Part shown: positions 1-6,138 of the stretch, piece by piece
How positions within the stretch are numbered: position 1 is the first letter of the stretch
Layout: each line of letters opens with the position of its first letter
DNA from: a bacterium
Lineage (GTDB): Bacteria > Babelota > Babeliae > Babelales > RVW-14
Direction of reading: 5' to 3'
Assembly (NCBI GenBank): GCA_030432505.1
Contig: JAUIHA010000016.1
Location: forward strand, 1-10,560
DNA: 10,560 bases
Program-made: the position numbers and the translations under genes
The notes under the pieces: generated by a model
Database searches by the model: none
The model's input: only the letters and a program-made list of their open reading frames with translations
Told to the model about the DNA's origin: nothing

Positions 1-437
1 CGAGAAATTACATTAGAATCATTAATGGCAAGTTCATGCCCTGGAGCAATAGGACCGCCAAAATCCTGAACGCATGCTCGGGCGCATGCTTTGTCCCCCA
101 TGAGACGAATTGTTTCAGGTCGAGGGCCAATCCAAACAATGCCTGCGTCAATTACCTTTTGAGCAAAGTCTGCATTTTCTGACAAAAAGCCATACCCAGG
201 ATGAATGGCATCAACACCACATGCTTGTGCTATCGAAATGATTTCATCTTGCTGCATGTATGCCAGCAAACCATCTGATGATAAGCTAACAGCCTGATCA
301 GCATGTATGACATATGACAATGCTGCATCTTGCTGCGCATAAATAGCAACAGTTTTAATTCCTAGAGGTTTACACGACTCTTGTATTCTTCGTGCAACTT
401 CACTGCGATTTGCAATGAGGATCTTTTGTATCTTCAC
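1..437 (-). CDS. accC: Biotin carboxylase, N-terminal part (acetyl-CoA or related acyl-CoA carboxylase subunit), runs off the window
   Basis: This is the N-terminal 145 codons of a biotin carboxylase, the ATP-grasp enzyme that carboxylates biotin on its carrier protein. In AccC this feeds malonyl-CoA and fatty acid synthesis. The sequence shows the opening motif KILIANRSEVARR (residues 5-17; the usual form is IANRGEIA, so Gly is Ser here), the family hallmark HPGYGFLSENADF (79-91), and IGPRPETIRLMGDK (103-116) ending in Lys116, the same number as the ATP-binding lysine of E. coli AccC. The ATP-grasp core lies outside the window. I chose the GTG at 437 because it gives exactly the family's N-terminus; the SD is weak. 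The gene starts 11 bp after the stop of the upstream hydrolase, so co-transcription is likely. Propionyl-CoA, methylcrotonyl-CoA and pyruvate carboxylases share this domain and cannot be excluded from the N-terminus alone. Confidence 0.88.
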   Translation of the reverse strand, partial: MKIQKILIANRSEVARRIQESCKPLGIKTVAIYAQQDAALSYVIHADQAVSLSSDGLLAYMQQDEIISIAQACGVDAIHPGYGFLSENADFAQKVIDAGIVWIGPRPETIRLMGDKACARACVQDFGGPIAPGHELAINDSNVIS

Positions 438-448
438 TCAAATGTCTC

Positions 449-1714
449 TTACCCAACGTGCGTACTGTCCAGCCCTACTTCTTTTTTAATCATCTGCATA
501 CGGCGATAAATATCTCTATTAATCAGCTGCTCTGGATTTTTCAAAAGCATTTTAAATGTTTCAAAGTCTTCTTGCAAGAAAAGTTCTGAGATAAGCTTAT
601 ACAATTCTTTCTGCTTAATGTGATTTCTTACATGAGGGTTTGAAGTAACAATGGCTGCCCGCGGTGTGTTTTGCGTACTATCCCATAACTCTTCAAACTC
701 ATTTCTGTGAACTAAAAGATCATCTTTTCCGTAAAAGAAAAGAACCGGCGTATCAGTAATTTTGGAAAGATAATCACTCAAGACCACCTGGTGATCAAGC
801 TGCAAACCAATAACATAACGGACAAGAAATTCTATAGTATCCTGTGCCCAAATCTCAGTTAACGGCCATTTTTTTGACCATCCACCGCGCTGAGGATCAC
901 ACATAATTTTTAGATCTTTTCTGATTTTTTCAATCGCCAATGGCAAACTTTTCCAGCAACCATCAACAATAATTTTATCAAATAGTCTCTTTTCAGGACG
1001 AAGTGCTTGTGCTTTTAAGAAAATGAATGATCCATAGCATACAGAAACACCGTACACTTTTTTGTATTCTCTGAAATTACGAAATGAATCAACAACAGCA
1101 AACGTATCAAGCTCTTCTTTTGCCCCAAGTGTTGCATGTTCAGGGTCAATAGAAAATGCAAGGCGTGCAAGACTCAACGGCCATGTTGTAGGATCAAAGT
1201 AACTAAATTTTTTATAACCATGTCCACGGAAATCAAATAAAACAACATCACAATCCTGATACATTTCAACAAATGATGTCATCTTTTCTCGCTCATTGGT
1301 AAAACCATTTCCAATGACAATCAACTCATCACTGCCGCGATCAAAGAAAGTACATTCAATTTCATAACCATCGCTGGTTGAAACAAGATACACTTTCCCA
1401 TTATTTTTCGTATCAAACTTCTTCTTAAGATGATAATCACGAACCTTAGCTGCATCAACAATAAACGAAGTATCAAAGAGACGAGACTTATTCAGATAGC
1501 CATAAGTCATTTTTGCGTATTGCTCAAGTTTCCCAGAAAGCGGCACCTCAGGATCACTTCCAAAAGCAATTGCCTCCTTGTGCGCATATGAAAACTGTGG
1601 ATGCCCAGACTCTATCGTAGGTAACGGTGATTCTTGAGCCTGCACACTAGCGACACAAAATGCGCCTAAGACCAGTGCCATATTCAAAGAACGTTTGAAT
1701 GTCCGAAAAATCAT
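449..1714 (-). CDS. Secreted alpha/beta-hydrolase-fold protein
   Basis: A 421-residue protein with a Sec signal peptide: basic start, hydrophobic stretch about residues 11-23, likely cleavage after VQA at 26, so it should act in the periplasm or outside the cell. About residues 108-380 show the alpha/beta-hydrolase order: strand plus oxyanion loop LIVIGNGFTN (131-140), DFRGHG (161-166), nucleophile elbow GVSVCYG with Ser224 (222-228), acid-strand motif LFFYGKDDLLV with Asp332 the likely acid (325-335), and a likely catalytic His361 in SNPHVRN. A complete Ser-Asp-His triad is therefore available. The elbow departs from GxSxG because Cys stands where Gly is expected. The substrate is unknown; lipase, esterase or peptidase are all possible. 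An SD-like AAAGG precedes the ATG. It lies 33 bp after the nuclease-like gene and 11 bp before the biotin carboxylase, which suggests one leftward transcript. The fold is solid, the function is not. Confidence 0.85.
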   Translation of the reverse strand: MIFRTFKRSLNMALVLGAFCVASVQAQESPLPTIESGHPQFSYAHKEAIAFGSDPEVPLSGKLEQYAKMTYGYLNKSRLFDTSFIVDAAKVRDYHLKKKFDTKNNGKVYLVSTSDGYEIECTFFDRGSDELIVIGNGFTNEREKMTSFVEMYQDCDVVLFDFRGHGYKKFSYFDPTTWPLSLARLAFSIDPEHATLGAKEELDTFAVVDSFRNFREYKKVYGVSVCYGSFIFLKAQALRPEKRLFDKIIVDGCWKSLPLAIEKIRKDLKIMCDPQRGGWSKKWPLTEIWAQDTIEFLVRYVIGLQLDHQVVLSDYLSKITDTPVLFFYGKDDLLVHRNEFEELWDSTQNTPRAAIVTSNPHVRNHIKQKELYKLISELFLQEDFETFKMLLKNPEQLINRDIYRRMQMIKKEVGLDSTHVG

Positions 1715-1747
1715 GTTTTACCTTTCTTGTTGCATCATCAAAAGAAC

Positions 1748-2338
1748 CTAGCGAGCAGAAATCTGCACCGTTTTTGAATTGTGAGATCCCGATTTCTTCT
1801 CGGTGGTAATATTTTTTTTCTCTGTAGCAACATTATTTTTTTTCGAGGTAGTTACGTTACTTCTCTTTGAAGAAATAATTTTTTCCCAATCAGGTTTTTT
1901 ACCCCCAAAATACGGTACTCCCAATCCCTTTTTCAAAAGTGCATCAGTTACACTAACTCCATCAGCAAGCACTTCCGCAATAATCCGAAAGTATTTTCCT
2001 CGCTTCATATTTTTCAGCGTTACAACCGAGGCATTGTTCAGCATTTGTACAACAAACGCTCGTGCTTCAAGCCCCATCTGTTTAATTTGCTTATTTCTTG
2101 TTCTGACTGGAGGCGTATCAATACCGTAAAATCGTATTCCAACATTTTCACCAATAAGTGGTGGATAGCCAGCGATGTTCACCTTAATAGTATCACCATC
2201 ATTAACTTTACAGATATCCTTTACTACAGCATCACCATAAGCCTTTTGAGTTCGCGCCTCAATCACCCCTGTAGAAACAACTAAGGATAAACAACTAACA
2301 ACGGTCAAAGAACGTAATAAGCTCTTCATACTCCTCAT
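1748..2338 (-). CDS. Secreted staphylococcal-nuclease-like (thermonuclease family) protein with altered active site
   Basis: A 196-residue SNase-fold (OB-fold) protein with an N-terminal signal peptide (hydrophobic about residues 11-26, likely cleavage after IEA). The domain covers about residues 38-151. Matched to Staphylococcus aureus nuclease, the metal ligands Asp21 and Asp40 correspond to Asp49 (in NDGDT) and Asp74, Thr41 to Thr75, and the catalytic arginines Arg35 and Arg87 to Arg69 (GIRFYG) and Arg118 (GKYFR). The general base Glu43 falls on Pro77: the usual DTPE reads DTPP. The end of the domain, GGKKPDW, resembles that of proteobacterial members of the family as I remember them. Residues 158-189 form a Lys/Asn/Thr-rich tail of loose 8-residue repeats (KRSNVTTS, KKNNVATE, KKNITTE). 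The start is ambiguous between 2338 and a second ATG at 2329; GGGAG lies just upstream of both. It may be a weak nuclease or a nucleic-acid-binding protein. First gene of the leftward run. Confidence 0.85.
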   Translation of the reverse strand: MRSMKSLLRSLTVVSCLSLVVSTGVIEARTQKAYGDAVVKDICKVNDGDTIKVNIAGYPPLIGENVGIRFYGIDTPPVRTRNKQIKQMGLEARAFVVQMLNNASVVTLKNMKRGKYFRIIAEVLADGVSVTDALLKKGLGVPYFGGKKPDWEKIISSKRSNVTTSKKNNVATEKKNITTEKKSGSHNSKTVQISAR

Positions 2339-2369
2339 TCTCCCTTTTTTTAGAGTAAATTGTTGGGAA

Positions 2370-2397
2370 ACTATAGCATAAATTCAAGATTGCTCAA
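2370..2397 (-). promoter_or_regulatory. Promoter for the leftward nuclease-hydrolase-accC run
   Basis: Read on the minus strand: -35 TTGAGC (2397-2392), a 16-bp spacer, and -10 TATAGT (2375-2370), preceded by TG one base before (extended -10). Transcription would start near 2363, giving a leader of roughly 25 bases before the ATG at 2338. Predicted from sequence only. Confidence 0.6.
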
Positions 2398-2475
2398 ACA
2401 ACACCCCCTGAAACGACCTACTTGTACTGTTTCATTGAGGATTAAAAATACAAATAGTAACAACACAGGCAAGTT

Positions 2476-2505
2476 TTGCTTAGTTTTATCTCATTTTTGT
2501 ATTAT
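2476..2505 (+). promoter_or_regulatory. Promoter for sufS-sufU-pepA
   Basis: -35 TTGCTT (2476-2481), an 18-bp spacer, and -10 TATTAT (2500-2505). The start of transcription would be near 2512. This helps fix the start of SufS: the open frame reaches back to an ATG at 2360, but that lies upstream of this promoter, so the extra 62 codons would not be transcribed from it. Confidence 0.55.
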
Positions 2506-2545
2506 GCTAGTAAATAAGTATTTTTCATTACCGGGAAAAGTGATA

Positions 2546-3769
2546 ATGATGTATGAAACGATAAAAAAAGACTTTCCTATTTTCAAGCACCACAAGGACC
2601 TTGTATACCTTGATAGCGCCGCTACCTATCAAAAACCTTCAGTTGTCATTGGTGGTATTCAGGAATATTATTCGCAATACTGTGCGAACGTACATCGTGC
2701 TTTTTACCCAACAGGAGAAATCGCAACAGAAAAATATGAGGAAGCCCGAGAAAAAATAGCTCAGTTTATCAATGCCTCTCCCGAAGAGATTGTTTTCACT
2801 CGCGGAGCAACAGAGGGAATCAATTTTATCGCGCACACATGGGGGCTTGATCACCTCAAGCGTGGCGATGATATTGTTATCACCCAGGCTGAACACCACG
2901 CGAATTTACTTCCCTGGCAGCGCGTAGCAAAACGCACGGGTGCAAATTTACGCTATATGCCGCTTAACACGCAAACACATCTTCTTGAAAATCCTACTGA
3001 CCATATCTCGCAAATAACAAAGCTGGTTAGTATCATTCACTCATCAAATGTGTTGGGACATATCTGGCAAGCAGACGACCTTGAGCAAACTATTGCCAAG
3101 GCGCACAGCGTGGGCGCAAAAGTTCTTTTGGATTCATGCCAAACAAGTCCACACCAAAAAATTGACGTAAAAAAACTCAACGTAGACTTTTTAGTTTTCT
3201 CAGGGCATAAAACAATGGGGCCAAATGGCGTAGGCGTTTTATATATTAAAAAAGAATTACATGATGACGTAGAGCCATACCAACTTGGTGGCTCTATGGT
3301 GCACTCTGTTGCATATGACACCGCAAGCTGGGCGCAAGCACCACAAAAATTTGAAGCCGGAACTCCTGCAGTGGCATCAGTCATTGGTTTGGGGCACGCA
3401 ATAGACTACATCAGCAAGAATATAAACTTTGCTAGCCTTGCTGAACATGAAACAAAGCTTTCAATGAAGCTCTACCAAGAACTTCAATCAATGCCTGAAG
3501 TTTCACTCCTCGGTAATCCAGAAATGATGAAAGAGCATAGCCACCTTGTGTGCTTCAGCATTGATGGCGTTCATGCACACGATGCAGCGAGCTACCTGGG
3601 TGCAAAAAACATTGCGGTACGAGCAGGACACCACTGCGCACAACCGCTTGCAAATTTACTCGGAGTACAGTCATGCCTACGCGCAAGCATTGGCATTTAC
3701 AACAACGAAGATGATGTTACACACTTTATTAACGAATTACGCGATACTATTACTTTTTTTAAACGATAA
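2546..3769 (+). CDS. sufS: Cysteine desulfurase SufS (type II, PLP-dependent)
   Basis: Takes sulfur from L-cysteine as a persulfide and passes it to the Fe-S cluster machinery. From the ATG at 2546 it has 407 residues, against 406 in E. coli SufS. Visible motifs: LDSAATYQKP (22-31), TRGATEGIN (85-93), AEHHANLLPW with the PLP-stacking His118/119 (116-125), LLDSCQ with the PLP-pairing Asp196, SGHK with Schiff-base Lys222 (219-222), FEAGTPAV (269-276), and VRAGHHCAQPL carrying the persulfide Cys364 (358-368), the same number as E. coli. DSCQ in place of the common DGAQ is a small oddity. The frame is open back to 2360, but those residues match no SufS N-terminus and precede the promoter. Start codons at 2540 (GTG), 2546 and 2549 are all possible behind GGGA at 2533. 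The next gene begins 2 bp after the stop, implying translational coupling. Confidence 0.95.
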   Translation: MMYETIKKDFPIFKHHKDLVYLDSAATYQKPSVVIGGIQEYYSQYCANVHRAFYPTGEIATEKYEEAREKIAQFINASPEEIVFTRGATEGINFIAHTWGLDHLKRGDDIVITQAEHHANLLPWQRVAKRTGANLRYMPLNTQTHLLENPTDHISQITKLVSIIHSSNVLGHIWQADDLEQTIAKAHSVGAKVLLDSCQTSPHQKIDVKKLNVDFLVFSGHKTMGPNGVGVLYIKKELHDDVEPYQLGGSMVHSVAYDTASWAQAPQKFEAGTPAVASVIGLGHAIDYISKNINFASLAEHETKLSMKLYQELQSMPEVSLLGNPEMMKEHSHLVCFSIDGVHAHDAASYLGAKNIAVRAGHHCAQPLANLLGVQSCLRASIGIYNNEDDVTHFINELRDTITFFKR

Positions 3770-3771
3770 TT

Positions 3772-4143
3772 ATGAACTTTTACCAAGAAGAACTTTTAGA
3801 ACATTATAAATATCCGTACAACAACAAATGCCTTGATCACGCAGACTTTTCTACACAAAAGGCCAATCCTTCATGTGGAGATGAAATGCAGATTCAAGGA
3901 AGCATTAAGAACAATGTCGTCGTTGATCTTGGCTTTCAAGGTAAAGGTTGCGTTATCAGTCAGGCAACTGCCTCAATGCTTACACAAGAATGCATTGGCA
4001 AATCTGTTCAAGAGATTCTTTCTTTAACAAAAGATGATATCCTCTCCTTAGTCGGTCTTAAGCTTGGTCCGGTTCGAGTGAAGTGCGCACTTTTATCGCT
4101 CCAGGTTCTTCAAGAGGGGCTTTCTTCACTACCACGCAATTAA
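3772..4143 (+). CDS. sufU: SufU-like Fe-S assembly / sulfurtransfer protein (NifU/IscU fold)
   Basis: A 123-residue IscU/SufU-fold protein, the expected sulfur acceptor of SufS. The three conserved cysteines and the aspartate are present: Cys35 and Asp37 in NPSCGDE (33-39), Cys60 in GKGCVISQATASM (57-69), and Cys105 in RVKCALL (102-108). The flanks (NPSCGDE, GCxIS.A.ASM, RxKC with no His before the last Cys) are of SufU type, and an arginine/lysine rather than IscU's His precedes Cys105. Yet only 44 residues separate Cys60 and Cys105, as in IscU (Cys63-Cys106); Bacillus SufU has an insertion of about 19 residues there and is about 147 residues long. So this is a short SufU-type protein. The start is 2 bp after the sufS stop and has no clear SD, so it probably depends on coupling. 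No sufB, sufC or sufD is in the window. Confidence 0.9.
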   Translation: MNFYQEELLEHYKYPYNNKCLDHADFSTQKANPSCGDEMQIQGSIKNNVVVDLGFQGKGCVISQATASMLTQECIGKSVQEILSLTKDDILSLVGLKLGPVRVKCALLSLQVLQEGLSSLPRN

Positions 4144-4156
4144 AAACTCATTTTTC

Positions 4157-4165
4157 AGGAAGGGA
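4157..4165 (+). promoter_or_regulatory. Ribosome binding site that fixes the pepA start
   Basis: AGGAAGGGA ends 4 bases before the ATG at 4170. The same frame is open back to an ATG at 4083, which lies inside sufU and lacks such a site, so 4170 is the better start. Confidence 0.7.
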
Positions 4166-4169
4166 AAAC

Positions 4170-5702
4170 ATGATAGATGTTCAAATTACCCAAACTAAGT
4201 TTTGGGAAAATAACGTCGAAGCATACGTATTTCTTATGAATGAAGGGCTTAATAACTCTTCAGATCTTTCTCACTTATCAAAGATTGAAAACGACTTTTA
4301 TCCTCACGTTAAAGAAGTTTTAAAGCGCCACAAATTTGAGGGAAAAAAAGGACAATCATTTATCCTTACCGCAACCCGTGGAAATGATTTAATTGAATTT
4401 ATCTTTATTGGCCTTGGCAAGGGAACCAATAAGTGGCACATAGAACTTGAAAACCTACGCCGCGCTATAGGGCAAACAATTACCTCCATCAAAAGCAAAG
4501 CGCTCAGCAGTGCTGTGGTTGCGCTCCCAAATGAAGAGCCATTTAACGTTGACCGCGCTCAGTTGTTAAAGCAAATGGTTATCACGGCCTACATGGCTGA
4601 TTACCAATTCAACACACTCAAGAGTGCAACAAAACCAAAGCCTTGGGACGGAACGCTCCTAATTGAAGTTGCTGTTGATGAAGAGCAGAATATGGTTAAT
4701 GCTCTTAGCCAAGGAACCATCATTGGTAAAACAATTAACGAAGCTCGTGAATGGGCAGATACGCCTGCAAACATCATGACACCTACCCTGCTCAGTCAGG
4801 AAGCAAAAAAAATTGCTGATAAATACAACTTCAAATACACCGTGTTTGGTAGAGATAAAGCGCTAGAACTTGGCATGGGTGCTTTTTGCGCTGTTGACGC
4901 AGGATCAGAACAAGAAGGTAAATTTGTTGTTCTTGAACACAAAGCAACGTCAAGCGATGCCCCAACTATTGCTCTCGTTGGTAAAGGTGTTATGTACGAT
5001 ACCGGCGGAATCAGCCTAAAACCAGCAAGTTACATGACTGGCATGAAATTTGATATGTCCGGTGCCGCAGCTGTTATTGCAACCATGAGCATTCTTGGCG
5101 AACTTAAGCCAGATATTAACGTAATTGGTGTCACCCCACTTGTTGAAAATATGCCAAGTGGTAGCGCATCTCGCCAAGACGACATTGTAACTGCAATGAA
5201 CGGCAAGACCATTGAAATTAAAAATACTGATGCTGAGGGACGCCTCATTCTTTCTGATGCACTTTGTTATACAGAAAAGAATTACTCTCCAGACATCATG
5301 ATTGACGTTGCAACGCTCACCGGAGCCTGCCTGTATGCTCTTGGTTATTTCTACTCAGGGCTTATGACGCAAGATGATGAACTTCAAGCACTCTTACCAC
5401 AGCTTGGACAACTCACTGGTGATAGAATTTGGCCACTACCGCTTGATGACGATTTCAAGCCAGCCAATAAATCTGATGTTGCTGATGTTGCCAACTCAGG
5501 GTCACCACGCTACAAAGCTGGAACCATTATTGGTGGTTGCTTCCTCAGTGAGTTTGTTGACAAAGCTCGTTGGGCACATATCGATATTGCAGGTACAGCA
5601 GATGGTGTTCCAGATGTTAACTATCTTGGAAAAACATCTGCTGGAGCGGGCATTAGACTCCTTACTGAGTTTGTTATGGCGACCGCAGAAAAACGTTCAT
5701 AA
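4170..5702 (+). CDS. pepA: Leucyl aminopeptidase, M17 family (PepA-like, cytosolic)
   Basis: A 510-residue M17 aminopeptidase, a two-metal cytosolic enzyme (usually hexameric) that removes N-terminal residues during peptide recycling. The variable N-terminal domain is about residues 1-165, the catalytic domain about 180-505. All active-site residues of E. coli PepA are matched: Lys272 and Asp277 in VGKGVMYDTGG, Lys284 in ISLKP, Asp295 in KFDMSG, Asp354 and Glu356 in the signature NTDAEGRL (352-359), and Arg358. ENMPSGSASRQDD (326-338), IDVATLTGAC (378-387) and WAHIDIAGTA (468-477) are also as expected. The length is normal for the family. It follows sufU by 26 bp and is closed by a strong terminator, so it is most likely the last gene of the suf transcript. 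A functional link to Fe-S assembly is not evident; the joint transcription may be incidental. Confidence 0.96.
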   Translation: MIDVQITQTKFWENNVEAYVFLMNEGLNNSSDLSHLSKIENDFYPHVKEVLKRHKFEGKKGQSFILTATRGNDLIEFIFIGLGKGTNKWHIELENLRRAIGQTITSIKSKALSSAVVALPNEEPFNVDRAQLLKQMVITAYMADYQFNTLKSATKPKPWDGTLLIEVAVDEEQNMVNALSQGTIIGKTINEAREWADTPANIMTPTLLSQEAKKIADKYNFKYTVFGRDKALELGMGAFCAVDAGSEQEGKFVVLEHKATSSDAPTIALVGKGVMYDTGGISLKPASYMTGMKFDMSGAAAVIATMSILGELKPDINVIGVTPLVENMPSGSASRQDDIVTAMNGKTIEIKNTDAEGRLILSDALCYTEKNYSPDIMIDVATLTGACLYALGYFYSGLMTQDDELQALLPQLGQLTGDRIWPLPLDDDFKPANKSDVADVANSGSPRYKAGTIIGGCFLSEFVDKARWAHIDIAGTADGVPDVNYLGKTSAGAGIRLLTEFVMATAEKRS

Positions 5703-5707
5703 ACGTA

Positions 5708-5735
5708 GGGACCCAATCGGGTCCCATTTTTTTTT
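5708..5735 (+). terminator. Intrinsic terminator after pepA
   Basis: GGGACCC (5708-5714), a 4-base loop AATC, GGGTCCC (5719-5725), then A and nine T (5727-5735). A perfect 7-bp GC-rich stem with a U-tract, 5 bp after the pepA stop. It separates the suf-pepA transcript from the tRNA transcript. Confidence 0.93.
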
Positions 5736-5754
5736 ATTTTATTGAAAAAATGTT

Positions 5755-5783
5755 TTGACGAACGAAAAAAAATAATTTAGAAT
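5755..5783 (+). promoter_or_regulatory. tRNA operon promoter
   Basis: -35 TTGACG (5755-5760), a 17-bp A-rich spacer, and -10 TAGAAT (5778-5783): ten of twelve consensus bases with ideal spacing. Transcription would begin near 5790, about 50 bases before tRNA-Val. This is the best promoter in the window, as expected for stable RNA genes. Confidence 0.8.
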
Positions 5784-5838
5784 TTGACCATCCTAAAGGC
5801 AGATCAGGGAACAACAAGTTCTTCTTCTGCTGCGTAAG

Positions 5839-5915
5839 GGGCGAATAGCTCAGCTGGTCAGAGCACCTGCCTTACAAGCAGGGGGTCACAGGTTCGAATC
5901 CTGTTTCGCCCACCA
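5839..5915 (+). tRNA. tRNA-Val (anticodon UAC)
   Basis: Complete cloverleaf of 77 nt. The acceptor stem GGGCGAA/TTCGCCC pairs perfectly; the anticodon stem CCTGC/GCAGG encloses loop CTTACAA with anticodon TAC at 5873-5875; the T arm is ACAGG-TTCGAAT-CCTGT. Discriminator A is followed by an encoded CCA (5913-5915). First of two tRNAs in one transcript, 18 bp before tRNA-Asn. Confidence 0.97.
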
Positions 5916-5933
5916 TCTTTTTTAAGATCACAT

Positions 5934-6009
5934 TCCCCGATAGCTCAGTTGGTAGAGCGCACGACTGTTAATCGTTAGGTCGCAGGTTCGAGTCCTGCTC
6001 GGGGAGCCA
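5934..6009 (+). tRNA. tRNA-Asn (anticodon GUU)
   Basis: Complete 76-nt cloverleaf. The acceptor stem TCCCCGA/TCGGGGA is perfect; the D stem is GCTC/GAGC; loop CTGTTAA has anticodon GTT at 5967-5969; the T arm is GCAGG-TTCGAGT-CCTGC; discriminator G with encoded CCA (6007-6009). The first pair of the anticodon stem (27-43) is a C-T mismatch, leaving four pairs, where E. coli tRNA-Asn has G-U; this is unlikely to disable it. Confidence 0.97.
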
Positions 6010-6081
6010 TTTTCTCTACAAAAAAGAACTCCCAAAAAACAAGAATAAAAGAAACTTAGCCTTTTTAATTAGTTATATAAA

Positions 6082-6121
6082 AATAGGCTTAGTTATAATG
6101 TATAGTATAACTAAGCCTATT
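6082..6121. terminator. Perfect 16-bp hairpin, probable bidirectional terminator
   Basis: AATAGGCTTAGTTATA (6082-6097), an 8-base loop, and its exact reverse complement (6106-6121). Read leftward it lies 17 bp after the stop of the AbrB-like gene and is followed by TTTTTATAT. Read rightward it lies after tRNA-Asn and is followed within 5 bases by TTTTTT. It can therefore end both converging transcripts. The stem is AT-rich with a GGC/GCC core. The remaining bases 6010-6081 hold no gene that I can see. Confidence 0.75.
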
Positions 6122-6138
6122 CCGGTTTTTTCTATATA

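Noticed and set aside
1803..2284. Plus-strand open frames opposite the nuclease gene
   Set aside because: Shadows of a gene with clear SNase motifs; the frames give low-complexity Phe/Ser-rich products.
2360..2545. N-terminal extension of 62 residues on SufS from the ATG at 2360
   Set aside because: It lies upstream of the likely promoter (2476-2505), has no SD, and does not resemble any SufS N-terminus; the protein has normal length from 2546.
4083..4169. Upstream ATG start for pepA overlapping sufU
   Set aside because: No SD there, while AGGAAGGGA stands right before the ATG at 4170, which gives a normal-length protein.
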